Shown: positions 1-11,801, numbered from the stretch's first letter. The stretch: 64,000 bases of DNA from Viola odorata (GCA_963691705.1 OY829546.1:35620040-35684039); one strand, 5' to 3'. The notes: generated by a model from the letters alone, not told the origin. Program-made: numbers and translations.

Positions 1-1264
1 CCAAGCGCTTTTCGGGAAGGAGGTTCAGCTGCTCGTACCTCACTCTCGCCCAATCAGATTCTTCTACTTCAGATTCTGCCAGGATTCTGAGAGAAGGAAT
101 TTCTACCTCGAGGGGAATTACGGCTTCCATGCCGTAAACTAATGAGTAGGGAGTTGCCCCTGTGGACGTACGGGTTGCTATCCGATAAGCATGTAGTGCG
201 AAGGGAAGCATGTCGTGCCAGTCTTTGTGAGTGATTACCATCTTTTGGATGATCCTTTTCAGGTTCTTGTTTGCTGCTTCGACTGCGCCATTCATCTTTG
301 GTCGATATGGTGACGAGTTTCGGTGCTTCACCTTCCAACGTTGGCAAAGATCGTCAATCATCTTTCCGTTGAGATTGGTGCCGTTGTCCGTGATGATGGT
401 TTCTGGGACCCCATGACGGCAAATGATATTTCTCTCAATGAATCGCATGGTGGTTTTCTGAGTGATGTTGGAGAAAGAGGTGGCCTCTACCCATTTGGTG
501 AAATAGTCGATTGCTACGAGGATGAAGCGATGGCCATTAGAGGCTGTTGGATGAATTTGGCCGATGATGCCGATTCCCCACATTGCAAAAGGCCAAGGTG
601 ACGTCATGCTGAAGAGAGGGGCTGGAGGGACGTGGAGATGGTCCGCATAGATTTGACATTTGTGGCACTTCCGAAAATAGCTGATGCAATCTCGTTCGAT
701 GGTGAGCCAAAAATAACCTTGCCTCATTATTTGCCTGGCCATCATGTGTCCACTTGCGTGTGTGGAACAAACCCCTTCGTGGATCTCTGCTATGATTCTC
801 TTTGCCTCGGTCATGGTGACGCAGCGAAGCAAAGCTCCATCAGCTCTCCTTTTATATAGAACCTCGTCGTCGAGGTAGAAGTCTAGTGCTAAGCGTTGGA
901 GGGTCTTTTTGCTAACCCGGCTTGCCCCCGGTGGGTACTCCCGGTTTCTGATGAACTGTACTAGGTCGTAGAACCATAGCTTGCCGTCAGGTTCCTCTTC
1001 CAAGGCGACAGAACATGCCGGAGTTTCCTTTACTTCCACTCTCAATGGTTGGAGCATTACTCCGCATTCTAACTTAAACATTGAGGCCAACGTGGCTAAT
1101 ACATCTGCGAAGCGGTTCTTTTCTCTGTCGACTCGATCGAATTCGGTTTCCTCGAATTCCCGTGTGAGTTGGGTGAGTAGCCTTTGATAAGGGATGAGCT
1201 TGGAATCCCGTGTCTGCCATAGATCCTGGGCTTGATAGATGACGAGTGTTGAATCGCCGAAGAT
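1..1264 (-). pseudogene. Ogre second RNase H (C-terminal half) and integrase, partial, inactivated
   Basis: This continues the RT frame past the TGA at 1265-1267 and stays open to the window edge. The first ~150 codons hold the rest of the second RNase H, including the FGDS and ADVLA stretches. Integrase follows: an HHCC-type zinc region (GHMMARQ, then C-x2-C in KCHKCQIY near 660), the core with DYFTKWVEA and TDNGTN, and the glutamate in GAVEAANKNL. The W-G-I-D position of the core reads WGIGIIGQ. The codon at 569-571 is GGC (Gly) where the family has the first catalytic Asp of the D,D-35-E triad. Strand transfer should therefore be abolished. The C-terminal part lies outside the window. Confidence 0.85.
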
Positions 1265-3167
1265 TCAGAGCTTCTTTACTTTTAAGTCGATGGCTGCTAT
1301 CAGACCACTGATGCATGCCTCATACTCGACGACGTTATTGGTGCATGGGAAGTTCAATTTGCATGCTATGGGGAATTGACGGCCATCTGGGGCTATGACC
1401 ACGGCTCCCACTCCCTTGCCCGAGAGGTTCACCGCACCGTCGAAGAACATGGTCCACCAATCGTCTTCTCGGAGATTTTCTGTGATCTCATCTTCAATCA
1501 TTATGATGTCCTCATCGGGGAAGTCGAAGCTCAACGACTCGTACTCGTCCGAGGCATGATCGGCCAAGTGATCGGCGAGGGCGCTTGCTTTAACCGCTTT
1601 CTGAGTCATATAGATGATCTCGTGCTCAGCTAATAAGACTTGCCATCTACAAATGCGACTTGACAGGTACGGCTTTTCGAAAATGTATTTCAAGGGGTCC
1701 ATGCGAGAGATTAGCCAAGTCGTGTAATACAACATGTACTGCCGGAGCCTTCGGGCGCACCATGCTAGGGCGCAACAAGTTTGTTCCAACATAGAGTAGC
1801 GCATTTCGCACTCGTTGAATTTTTTGCTGAGGTAGTAGATGGCTTGTTCACGCCTTCCAGACTCGTCGTGCTGTCCCAAAACGCAACCCATGGCGCTAGC
1901 CGTGACTGTCATGTACATGAGCAAGGGCCGTCCTGGCGTCGGGGGAACTAGTACCGGTGGGCTTTGCAGATATGTCTTGATTTTCTCGAAGGCTTTTTGG
2001 CAGTCTTCGTCCCATTCTGCATTTTCGTGTTTGCTTAGCATCTTGAACATCGGCTCGCAGGTAAGTGTTAACTGGCTGATAAAGCGAGCGATGTAGTTGA
2101 TGCGTCCTAAAAAGCTTCGTACTTCCGTTTCGGTGCTGGGAGCGGGTAGCTCCTGAATGGCTTTTATCTTATCAGGATCCACTTCTATACCTTTGTTGCT
2201 GACGATGAATCCCAATAACTTCCCGGAAGTCACTCCGAAGGTACACTTAGCTGGGTTTAGCCGTAGCCGAAATTGCCTCAACCGTTCGAACACCTTCCTC
2301 AGGATGTCCACATGATCTTGCGTGCCGCGAGACTTGGCTATCATGTCGTCGACATATATTTCCAATTCTTTATGCATCATGTCGTGGAAAAGGGTGACAG
2401 CAGCACGTTGGTACGTGGCTCCTGCGTTCTTTAATCCGAAGGGCATCACTTTGTAGCAGAAGGTTCCCCAGGGCATGATGAAGGTCGTCTTTTCACTGTC
2501 CTCGGGTGCCATCTTGATCTGATTGTACCCCGAGAATCCGTCCATGAAAGAGAACATGTCATTTCTGGCGGCACTATCTACCAAGATGTCGATATGGGGA
2601 AGAGGGAAGTCGTCTTTAGGGCTAGCTCGATTGAGATCCCGAAAGTCCACGCACATGCGAACCTTCCCATCTTTCTTAGGCACTGGCACTATGTTGGCGA
2701 TCCATTCTGGGTACTCCGCAACTTTCAAAAAACCTGCGTCTAGTTGCTTGGTAACTTCTTCTTTGATTTTCAAAAGGATGTCTGGATGCATCCTCCGAAG
2801 TTTTTGCTTGATAGGCTTAAACTCAGGTTTTAACGGAATACGATGCTCAACTATCCCAGGATCAAGACCTGGCATGTCGGCGTATGACCATGCGAATACA
2901 TCGGAGTAGTCCTTGAGGAGAGAAATCAACCTTTCTCTCTGAGTCGTATCCAGGGTAGTTCCGATCTTGAACAGTTTTTGACTCTCATTGCTTACCCCCA
3001 AGTTTACTTCGTCCAATTCCTCCCGATGAGGGGTTATTTCCTTTTCTGAACTTTCTAGTAAACGGGTCAGTTCGTCGGAGACTTCGACCTTGTCTTCGGT
3101 CGTAGCGATGATTTCTTCGCCAGTAAAGACATAGGTTTTATCAAGACAATCCGAACTAACACTCATC
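1265..3167 (-). pseudogene. Ogre reverse transcriptase, ancestral RNase H and start of second RNase H
   Basis: The coding part is taken to begin at 3167, directly after the predicted intron acceptor, not at the ATG near 3217, which lies inside that intron. RT is complete: the WIANIVPVPKKDGKVRMCVD segment, FMDGFSGYNQI, and the catalytic box IYVDDM. It is followed by an RNase H-like segment (MGCVLGQHDESG, YYLSKKFNECEMRYSMLEQ) and then a second RNase H beginning WTMFFDGAVN. Ancestral RNase H plus an acquired archaeal-type RNase H is established for the Tat lineage. The frame stops at a TGA (1265-1267) in the middle of the second RNase H, and the same frame continues beyond it. An Arg CGA to TGA change is the likely cause (inference). 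Confidence 0.9.
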
Positions 3168-3317
3168 CTGAAATTAAAAGCGCGAAAAAAAGAGATGCGT
3201 AAAATGAAAATTTGCATATATATTGATTTTTAACAAAAGGGAACTGGAGTCCCTACAAAAATGTTTTCGTAAGAAAACGTGCCAAAAACATATATATTTT
3301 TCAAAATGAGAAATTAC
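3168..3317 (-). other. Predicted 150-nt intron between Ogre pro and RT
   Basis: On the minus strand the protease frame ends at TAA (3314-3316) inside a GTAATT donor. A T-rich tract ending in TTTAATTTCAG provides the acceptor, followed by GATGAGTG. Removing 3168-3317 joins CC to G, which keeps the gag-pro frame open straight into the RT frame. Introns between pro and RT are established for Ogre elements. The exact boundaries here are inferred from consensus and frame only. Confidence 0.7.
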
Positions 3318-5869
3318 GGAGAGACATCCGGAAGCATGGTGATGGTCCAGTTGCCCACAGACTCCCCTGACTTCTTAACGAAAATGACTGAACCAGGCGA
3401 TGATCCTTCTTCTCCTAGAGTGCAGATACGGAGGTCTGATATCCTGATTGGATTTTCATTGATGGTTTCAGCGGCGAAGGGGAACGTGGTTCTGATATGG
3501 GGAATCGGCATTTTGCCCTCTGGCGCAGAACGTCCAAATAGCTTAGCCAGCTGCTTTTCTTTCTTTTCTTGGGCGATCCTGGTGAAATCGGCCTTGCTGG
3601 GTTGGTACCCTAACCCAAATCGATCTCCGAAGCTCTTCGGAGGCGCCCAGCCTTTCGATCCTTGTAACTCGGCCCCGAGCCGTTTTCCTAATTGGAAGCT
3701 TCCCTCTAGTGTCGACTTAGTGGTTGTTTCGGCTACCCCCGATTTTGAGGTTTCGCAAACGGGGGATCCCTCCTCGATCCAACCCGCGTTGACGATTTCA
3801 AAGGCTTGGAAGGAACTCTCCAAGGTTTCGGCAGTTTCGATGTAAGGCACGGATGCATGCTTGGCCAAAATCAAGGCTTCTTCGGCCTTTATCGTGATGA
3901 GGGCATTGTCTTTGACGTATTTGAGGCACTGATGCAGGGAAGAGGGGACGGCTCCCGCTGAATGGATCCAAGGCCGTCCTAGAAGCATGCTATAGGTGGG
4001 TTGGATTTCCATGATCTGGAATGTCAAGATGAAAGGGTGGGGCCCGATGACCATATCCAACTCAATGTTCCCGATGATCTCTCGAGTGGTGCCATCGAAA
4101 GCCCTCGCCATCATTCCGCTAGGTTTTATGAGGGAGGAATCGACCGGCAGCTGTTCAAGGACATGCCTGGGCATGACATTAAGTGCGGACCCATTGTCGA
4201 TTAGGGCCTTTGCTATGACGTGTCCCTTACATTCCACCGTGATGTATAGGGCCTTGTTGTGATCTCTTCCCGAGGGGTCGATCTCTTCTTCCGAGAAGGA
4301 AATGCTTCTTAAGGCTTGGATCCTTCCGACAAGGTTTTCCACCCCTTCTGTGGTGATATCCTTAGTCACGAAAGCTTGTTTCAAGACTTTTAAGAGAGCT
4401 TGGCGATGCGGCTCTAAAGTGAGGATCAGCTCCATGATGGAGATACGAGTTAGGGTTTTCTTTAGCTGTTCGATGATGCTGAACTCGCTCTGTTTCATGA
4501 TCTTAAGGAACTCAGTTGTCTCGTCCTCGGTTATAGGTTTGCTCAAACCTTGCGCCTCCTCTATCGTCTCTTCGCGGATCACAGGGTCTTTCCCTTTGGC
4601 TTGTCGTTGCTTTTCTACTTCCTCCGAAATGTAACATCTTCCAGTGCGGGTCATGCCCCCGATATGAGAGGCTTCGCCGATAGCGAGTGTTGTTGGTGCG
4701 ACTGCAGGAGGGGTGGTGACCACCGTGTATCCGTAGTTGAATGGGACCGCGTGTAAGTCCAGGCTGGGAGTATTCACAGCTAATGTGAATACTACTTTGC
4801 GTGGGATCTTAGCTGCCTCCCCTGCCTGGGCCACATATTCGAAGGAGTAAGGTGCTGGTGGATTGTCCTCGATGGCGTTGATGGCTCCTTGGGTTTCCCC
4901 TTTGGTTTGAATGATCCCGAATGTTGCGAGTTGCTTGACTTTTTGCCGAAAAAGTCTGCAATCCTGGATGTCATGCTTGCTTTCCCCTTGGCAGAATAGG
5001 CATTGGGCCTGACTATTCCCTGGGAATGGCAAATAAGCGTTGTTGGCTAATGCGAAGAACAATTCTTCATTGGGTACTTCCCCCATCGACAGGTGAGAAA
5101 GGTCGATTCCAATGGAAGAAATGTCGCTCATCCCAGGATTATGGTGCGGTAGAGGACTGGTTGTCATATCAGGACCCCTTGTCAAACCTTTGGACGAGAT
5201 TCGTCCTTCTTTGGTTAGGTGCTCGACCTTCTCTCTAAAGTCGTAGCAGTTTTCCAATGAGTGTCCTCGGGTTCCGGCGTGATATTCACAGCTATCCTTT
5301 GGATCATACCAGCTAGGGTAAGGAAGGGATTGAGGCGAGAGTGGGGATGGTGTAATCTGCCCGTCTGCCAAAAGGCTTGCGTAGATCTCTTTCAAAGGAA
5401 ACGGAGGAAGCGACCATGTCGGTGAAGGGTATGACTCGGAGTCTGAGGATTCCCAAGAAGGTAGTAAGGGCACTGTGCTAGAGTAGGAAGGTGGTGCCGA
5501 ATACCTGACGAGGTAATCGAACTTCCCGGAAGGTTGGCCCAAGGTGTCAATCTCGCGGTCGCCTTCGTCGCGGCGCGCGGAGAACCGCTTACACGATGAA
5601 GTCGATCTTTTCTTCTGGACCATTTGGAGCGGGGTTCCATTGGCATTATGTGGGATAGGAAATCCATCTCCGATCGTGTTGATGGATCCTTCCCCAGGGG
5701 TCACTTTCTGGGTTTGTATTACCCCGAGACTCGAGAGTTGTCTCACCTTTTCTGCGAACGACTTGCAGCTTCGGATCTTGTGACCGTCGCTTCCCTTGCA
5801 GTACATGCAGTGACTCGGATTGCCCCCTGAGTATAGCACATATCCCTCTCGAGCTAAGGCCTGGAAAAG
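3314..5869 (-). pseudogene. Ogre gag C-terminal repeat and aspartic protease
   Basis: This is in the same frame as the upstream gag (5870-7840), separated only by a TAG at 5870-5872. It first carries zinc-knuckle-like clusters (CMYCKGSDGHKIRSC, CEYHAGTRGHSLENC, CLFCQGESKHDIQDC). A linker follows, then a retropepsin-type aspartic protease with ALIDNGSALNVMP at its active site and the flap and C-terminal LLGRPWIHSAGA. The protease would cut the polyprotein in the virus-like particle. The frame ends at 3314, where the intron donor overlaps the stop codon. The alternating CEYH and C-x2-C clusters look like an internal duplication of the gag tail. The assignment as gag-pro is secure; activity is doubtful because of the upstream stop. 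Confidence 0.85.
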
Positions 5870-7840
5870 CTATTCTTGTGGCCAACTTGATGCGGAAGAT
5901 AAATGGTCGTTGCTTTCTCCTGCCGAGATGGCATTCACTCCTCCCTTTCCTTGGGAATGATTGGGAAGAGGGTTGGTGGATGTGTTGGGTCCTTTTGCTA
6001 ATCCTTCGAAAGATACCCATCCACTTTTGATCAAGTGATGGACCTTTGCCTTGAATGCGAAGCAATTTTCCAGAGTGTGACCTGGGGCTCCAGCGTGATA
6101 TTCGCATCTTGCGTTGTGATCATACCACTTTGGGTAAGGAGGCAATTGAGGCTGAGCCGGAACCGGTACGATCTGTCCGGCCGCCAGGAGATGTTTGTAG
6201 ATTTCTCCTGCAGGGAGAGGGAGAGGAGGTGGAGGCTCTCGGTTCCACCGATTGTTGGTCGTGTTTTGGTTATTTGGGTCTTTTGGTGGGTTATATGGTT
6301 TGGGTTGTATAGGTTGTGATGTTTGCACTGGAGGTGGTGGGAAATAAGTAGGATTTTGAGGTAGGATATTAGCGATTGGTGGTGAATTAAAAGGAAAGGA
6401 GGTGGGTTGATATAGTGATGCCGGCTGATACGGCGGTGGTACCAAATAAGGCGGTGGTGGCGGAAACGGTTGCCCCTGATTAACTTGGGGAGCGACAAAT
6501 CCGACGTCCCTTTTCACGACTGATGCTTTCTTTGGTACAGACTCTGGTGTTGGATGCGTGATTCGCCCAGACTTAATCCCTTGCTCGACTCTTTCGGCAA
6601 TTAGGACCATGTCGGAGAAGCTGTTTGAGGGGTTCGAGATCAGGTAGGTGTAGTAGGGAGCTTTGAAGGTGTGCAAGAAAATCGACAAGAGTTCCTTGTC
6701 GCTTAAGGGTGGAGAGATTCTCGAAGCCAACTCTCTCAATCTTTGCGCATAGGTCTTCACGGACTCGCCGATTTTCTTTTCCAGATTTTGCAGGTCGGCG
6801 CGGTCAGGAGCCACCTCCATGTTGAATTTGTATTGTCGGTAGAAGGCATTGGACAGGTCTCTCCACGTCCTGATCCTGGCTTTGTCCAGCCCCATATACC
6901 ATGTTAGGGCGTGCTTGGTCAAGCTTTCTCGGAATAAATGGATCAACAACGGTTCGTTGTGGATCATCTCTGCCATCTTGTTGCAGTATGCTCTGAGGTG
7001 GGTCTTCGGGCATTCTACCCCAGTATATTTTTCGAAGTCCGGGATCTTGTACTTCGGAGGTATGACGATCCCGAGGACCATGCACATGTCGGCGGGGCCG
7101 GTAGGGTCAAATGGATCAACCCCTTCAATTGCTCGGAGCCTCTCCTCTAGAAGATTCAGTCGATCCCCTTTCGGTTGCTCGGCCCCAATGGGGTTAGAAC
7201 CGAATGGCAGCATTGGTTCTGATGAGAACTGAGGTTGTGCTGGGTTGAAAGTGAGGAGCTGAGTTCCCACAGGTCCGGGAACTGTGCTCGGAGGAATAGG
7301 AGGGAGATACAGGTCCTCTAGGTGGGCCTGGCTCTTGCTGGGGTCCACAGCAGGGTTGATTGAAAGGTACTGAAGCGACGGGAAGATCTCTTCACCCGTC
7401 TTAACTGGAGGACTCGCAACGTTGGGTACAGTGAAGGGACTAACCCATCTCCAATGGCCCGGGGGACCAGAAAGTGGCGGGAGTACGGAAGGTCCTGCGA
7501 CGGTGAGCGAAGAGTGAGGTCCTTTTGTTTGAGAGAGATCAAAACCCGGTGGTACTTCGGCGACAGCTTCATCTCTTTCCTTTTCGGCCCTGGTGGCTCT
7601 TTCTGTAGTGATCCTAACTTGCTCCTCTAACTCCGTGATTCTAGCCATTAGTGCTTCATCGGTCTTGGCCGGTTCAGTCATTTTTCGTTTTTGAAGTCTA
7701 GTTAGGGGGAGCCTGTGCGGAGTAGCTTGCTTTCGAGGAGCTATTGTGCACCTGAAAAAGGGAAAAACACAGAAAAAGTAAATACAAGTGAGGATATACA
7801 GGTGATATGCAATCCCGAGGCCTCCACGTTGCTCATTCAT
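5870..7840 (-). pseudogene. Ogre gag (capsid and nucleocapsid part), interrupted by a TAG
   Basis: It starts at 7840 or at an internal ATG such as MTEPAKTDEALMARITELEEQ near 7680, which precedes a short coiled coil. A retrotransposon gag core follows (HLRAYCNKMAEMI, LIHLFRESLTKHALTWYMGL, FNMEVAPDRADLQNLEKK, SVKTYAQRLRELA). Next comes a proline-rich linker of about 100 residues and one CEYHAGAPGHTLENC cluster. The frame ends at TAG (5870-5872), but the next codons in the same frame carry on the gag tail, so this is a nonsense mutation and not the natural end. Gag forms the virus-like particle that packages element RNA. The extended N-terminus upstream of 7680 is of uncertain use. Confidence 0.85.
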
Positions 7841-9106
7841 TTTCCGGCCACACTTTCACTTGATATTTCCAAGGAGGTCGGTGAGGCGAGGAATCCCAGT
7901 GGTTGACAAGATACGACAGAAGCCTCTATACATTCCCCCGATATGAAGCAAACCTGAGATACTAACGGCGAAACCCAAATCAGCAGGGGCAACCAATGCC
8001 GCCATGCTAGGAAGATCTCTTTCATACTGTGCTTGCAAATGACGTAGGGCCTGACGCCTGGCGAACCCAACCGAGGGGAGGGATGACAATCAATGCCATG
8101 AACTTGGAGGTCGTGATAAGCTAAGAGGACAAAGCCACGAGTGGGCAATATTTGGCTGTTTTTTTTTTTTTGAGTGTTTGGTCTGATTTTTTGGTTCTTT
8201 GGGTGAAACGACTGTGTTTATCCCGGAGGGATTTTCTCTTTCTTTTTGCGATAGTCTTTTGAGTTGCGTTTGGAAAAAATGAGGCGATTTTAATAAATAT
8301 CCGAAAGAGTACGACTTTATTAAAAGTGTTTACAAAAGTATGGTAAACTTGCTAAATTTATCAAAAATGGCTAAGATAGGTGGAATCAGGGGTCCTAGCT
8401 AAAAAGAAAATATTTGCCGATATCCGAGCCTTTCCCTGAAGGTGTCATTCCTGGACGTTAGAGTCTTGTTGCCAAAGGTACTCCATCGAAGCCAACTCCC
8501 CTTTCTTCATCTCTAACTCAGCCTCTAAGGCGGCAATTCGGCTTTGTAGTGTCTGATCGTTGAAACTTTGTTCCCCGAAAATATCAAGTGAAAGTAGTGT
8601 AGGTGCCGACATATTGAATGAGCAAAACGGGTCCTGTGGGACAAAAAATAAAATTTTAAATGCAAAGTAACATGCACGTGTCAGAAAATTTACAGTTCGT
8701 TTAACAGAAAAATCACGTCAATATGCCACGACAAACAGGTATAATCATGATGCATGTGCTGGGGCTCTGATTCCGACATCTCTAACTGGCTTGAATGGTT
8801 CCCGGATGATACCATGAAAAGGTCCCTAAAGTGTCGTCCAGTCGCCCGATTCCTTGCGAAATCGTATAACCTTTCGACTGGCTTTAGGGGTTCATCCGAG
8901 TTGGGATTGGTGAACACTACCCAGGACATGTGTCCTAGGGCGTCACTACTACCCTCCTATTTTGGTAATTGTCCCCTGGGTGTAGGGCGCTATGAAATGC
9001 ATATGACAATTGATAAAGCAAATAAATAAACAGGCCAACAATTGATAAAAGCAAATAAACAAATAAAACACCTCTCTAAAAAGATAAAACCGGCTCCGAC
9101 CCTAAT
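7841..9106 (-). other. Ogre untranslated leader between primer site and gag
   Basis: No convincing gene is seen in these 1.27 kb. It holds a run of T (about 8159-8172) and a 103-codon minus-strand frame (7837-8148) without recognisable domains. Some Ogre elements have an extra ORF before gag, but this short frame does not support one. Confidence 0.6.
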
Positions 9107-9125
9107 GTCCCCAGTGAAGTCGCCA
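9107..9125 (-). promoter_or_regulatory. Primer binding site of the Ogre element
   Basis: Three bases inside the LTR end, the minus strand reads TGGCGACTTCACTGGGGAC. The plus-strand form closely matches the CCA-bearing 3' end of plant Arg-tRNA (ACG), differing at about three bases. Arg-tRNA priming is described for Ogre elements. Confidence 0.7.
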
Positions 9126-9929
9126 AACTGTCGCGCCTCGGAAATTTAAAAAAATTCGCGAGTGTGCAACGAAATTTGAGACCTTCAGATGCTCGGCGTA
9201 AAAGGGATGCCTAGCAGCATGCAATGAAGTCGCCACCCTAATTTGGTTGCTAGGCTTAGGGAACCCTAATCGTCATGGCATAGGAAATATAATAAGTAAA
9301 AAAACTAAAGGCACAAAAAAGGGGTCCGGACCCCAGACAAAGGTTCGGGGTCGTATTATGGTCTCGGGAAGGTGTTAGGCACCCGAGTCACATCCGAAAA
9401 CGGTTACCGGTTGATGAGAGAGGTGTTTAAAAAGGTGTTTTATAAAATGCGTTTTGAAAAAGGGAGCCCTCAGAGGAATCGTCACTTTAGTCTTTTTTAT
9501 GATCATGATGGGACTGAATTTTCCGTAAGACTGAATGAGCGCCCTCTTATTTCATCATCGGGCCATGCATGATTAACTTAATTACTACGTGATCCTAACA
9601 TGGATTGCTAACAGAGTACCAATTTAAATGATTGATTTTAAAGTGAAAAACTGAAGTGGGATCGAAAGTCCCCATGTACATGCAGTCAATACAAACGAGA
9701 ATTTAAAATCATATGAACATGGCATTTTAAGCAACTCTTTAAACACGTTGTTCATGTGGGTTGATTTTAATTCTAGCAGTTCTATATATCATGCATGCAG
9801 TTGATATTTGCGAAAAGCATCGAATAAATAAAAGGGACTTGTGAGGCGTACTTTCGAGCGAAGCTTGAAATTAACCTACAAAACGAGAGTGTTAGTGATA
9901 GCTTGAGAAATGACTGAGCAATGAAAATT

Positions 9930-10380
9930 TTAAATGACAATTGATTGTACACGTAAAATGATGGATTGTACGCATACGAGAATTAAATGCTGAGCTTGAT
10001 GAGTGCATGAAAATACATGGCGACAATTGATTGCATGCGAGAAATAATGAATTTTACGCATACAAAAATGAGATACTGAGTTGATTGCGTGCGAAAAATG
10101 ATTGATTTTAAGCACACGAGAATTTAAAGGCTGTGTTGATTGCATGCGAAAAATGATTGATTTTACGCATACGAGAATTTAAATGCTGGGTTGATTGCAT
10201 GCGAAAAATGATGGATTTTACGCATACGAGAATTTAAATGCTGGGTTGATTGCATGCGAAAAATGATGGATTTTACGCATACGAGAATTTAAGTGCTAGG
10301 TTGATTGCATGCGAAAAATGATTGATTTTACGTATACGAGAATTTAAATGCTGTTTTGATAAGTGCCGAAAAATTAAATG
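9930..10380. repeat. Minisatellite in Ogre LTR, ~60 bp units
   Basis: At least five units repeat the pattern TTGATTGCATGCGAAAAATG followed by ATTGATTTTACGCATACGAG and AATTTAAATGCTGGG. The units from about 10080 to 10350 are near identical. Those before 10080 are decayed. Confidence 0.85.
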
Positions 10381-10439
10381 CTAGGGGCGATTTACAGGGA
10401 ATAAAAAGTTTGGTGGTTGGCAGAAAATAAAATAGGTTG

Positions 10440-11095
10440 ATAATGTAGAGAATGAGCAGTTGGATATTTGCAGAAAATAAACAGTTGATATTTGCAGAAA
10501 ATAAACAGTTGATATTTGCAGAAAATAAACAGTTGATAGATTGCGGAAGAATTTCCAGCAGTTTGCAAAAAAAAATTAAAGCAGTTGAATATTTACGAGA
10601 ATTAAAATGCGACCGACCATGTAGGCGGTATTGAATTTAAATTGCTGAAAGTAAATTGCTGAAATTTAAAGTGCGGAAAAATAAAGTGCGGAAAAGTAAA
10701 CAGTTGATAAGTGCGACCGACCATGTAGGCGGTATTGAATTTAAATTACTGAAATTTAAAGTGCGGAAAAGTAAAGTGCGGAAATTTAAAGTGCGGAAAA
10801 GTAAACAGTTGATAAGTGCGACCGACCATGTAGGCGGTATTGAATTTAAATTGCTGAAAGTAAATTGCGGAAAATTAAAGTGCGGAAAATTAAACAGTTG
10901 ATAAGTTGCGGAAGGATTTCCAGCAGTGTGCGAAAAATTAAAGCAGTTGAATATTGCAGAAAATAAACAGTTGATATTGCGACCGACCATGTAGGCGGTA
11001 TTGAATTTAAATTGCTGAAATTTAAAGTGCGAATAATTAAACAGTTGATATTTACAGAAAATAAACAGTTGATATTACAGAAAATTAAAAGTGTT
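10440..11095. repeat. Second tandem repeat zone in Ogre LTR
   Basis: Short units (ATTTGCAGAAAATAAACAGTTG, repeated from about 10465) are mixed with four copies of GCGACCGACCATGTAGGCGG (about 10610, 10714, 10818 and 10980). Each of the four is followed by TATTGAATTTAAATT and runs of AAAGTGCGGAAA. The zone has a higher-order structure in which both modules alternate. Confidence 0.85.
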
Positions 11096-11790
11096 AGTAC
11101 GACAAATAATCATACGAAGCATACGAGTATTTTACGAAAAAAAGTGATCCGAAGTTTTGAAAACAATTGAAAATGGGCTGGGCCCAATTGAAGAATGAAA
11201 AGAAGTGAAAAATGGGCCAGGAATAGTGCCTGGCCCATGAGAATTTAAAAGGGAATGGGCCAAGCCCATTCCCGCGTGAACAGTGCCGTTGGCCTGGCAC
11301 TGTTCATTCGTCACCTTTCTTGGTCGCCGGCGTACTGTCGGCGGCACAGCTCCGGCCACAAGTGGCCGATTTGAAAACCGTTCGTACCAAAATGTTCGTC
11401 TCTTCGACGACTTCCCAACCGTACCAACCCCGATTTTTAATTTGACTCGTACAAAATTTAATTTCGAAAAAACGAGAAAACCGTTAATTATCGAAAACTA
11501 ATTAATTCGCACAAACTAACCGACGATTTTTAAAAGTGAAAGCGTGTATTTAATCTATGTTATGTGTGTGAATTAATGACATAAAAGAAAGTAATTAAAT
11601 TGCTCAAACAAGAGGCAAACGAATTTATACAAAACTTTGGCTTAAAAACCGAAAAAAGTCTAGAGAGAGAAAGCTCACCTCAAGGCCTTGAACTTGGACG
11701 ATCTTCGCTTGAAATAAGCAACTGATCAAAGGAGGGAGAGAGGGCAAGAAAGCTTGCTGATTTGGTCCCCGAATGCGTTGGAGGAGGGTG

Positions 11791-11801
11791 GCTATTTATA
11801 G
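11791..11801 (-). promoter_or_regulatory. TATA box of the Ogre LTR promoter
   Basis: The minus strand reads GGCTATAAATAGCC, about 930 bp inside the LTR's 5' end, the expected position for a plant LTR promoter. The flanks form a small palindrome. Transcription would run toward lower coordinates. Confidence 0.6.

Noticed and set aside
3168..3217. Start codon at 3217 for the RT protein
   Set aside because: The first ~17 codons are T-rich intron sequence before a strong splice acceptor. The polymerase is expected to be made as part of a longer polyprotein.
7837..8148. Possible extra Ogre ORF before gag
   Set aside because: Only 103 codons, overlaps another frame, no recognisable domain. Ogre extra ORFs are usually longer.
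9930..11095. CRISPR-like array
   Set aside because: Repeats and spacers are not regular, the spacers themselves repeat, and the host is a plant. These are LTR minisatellites.
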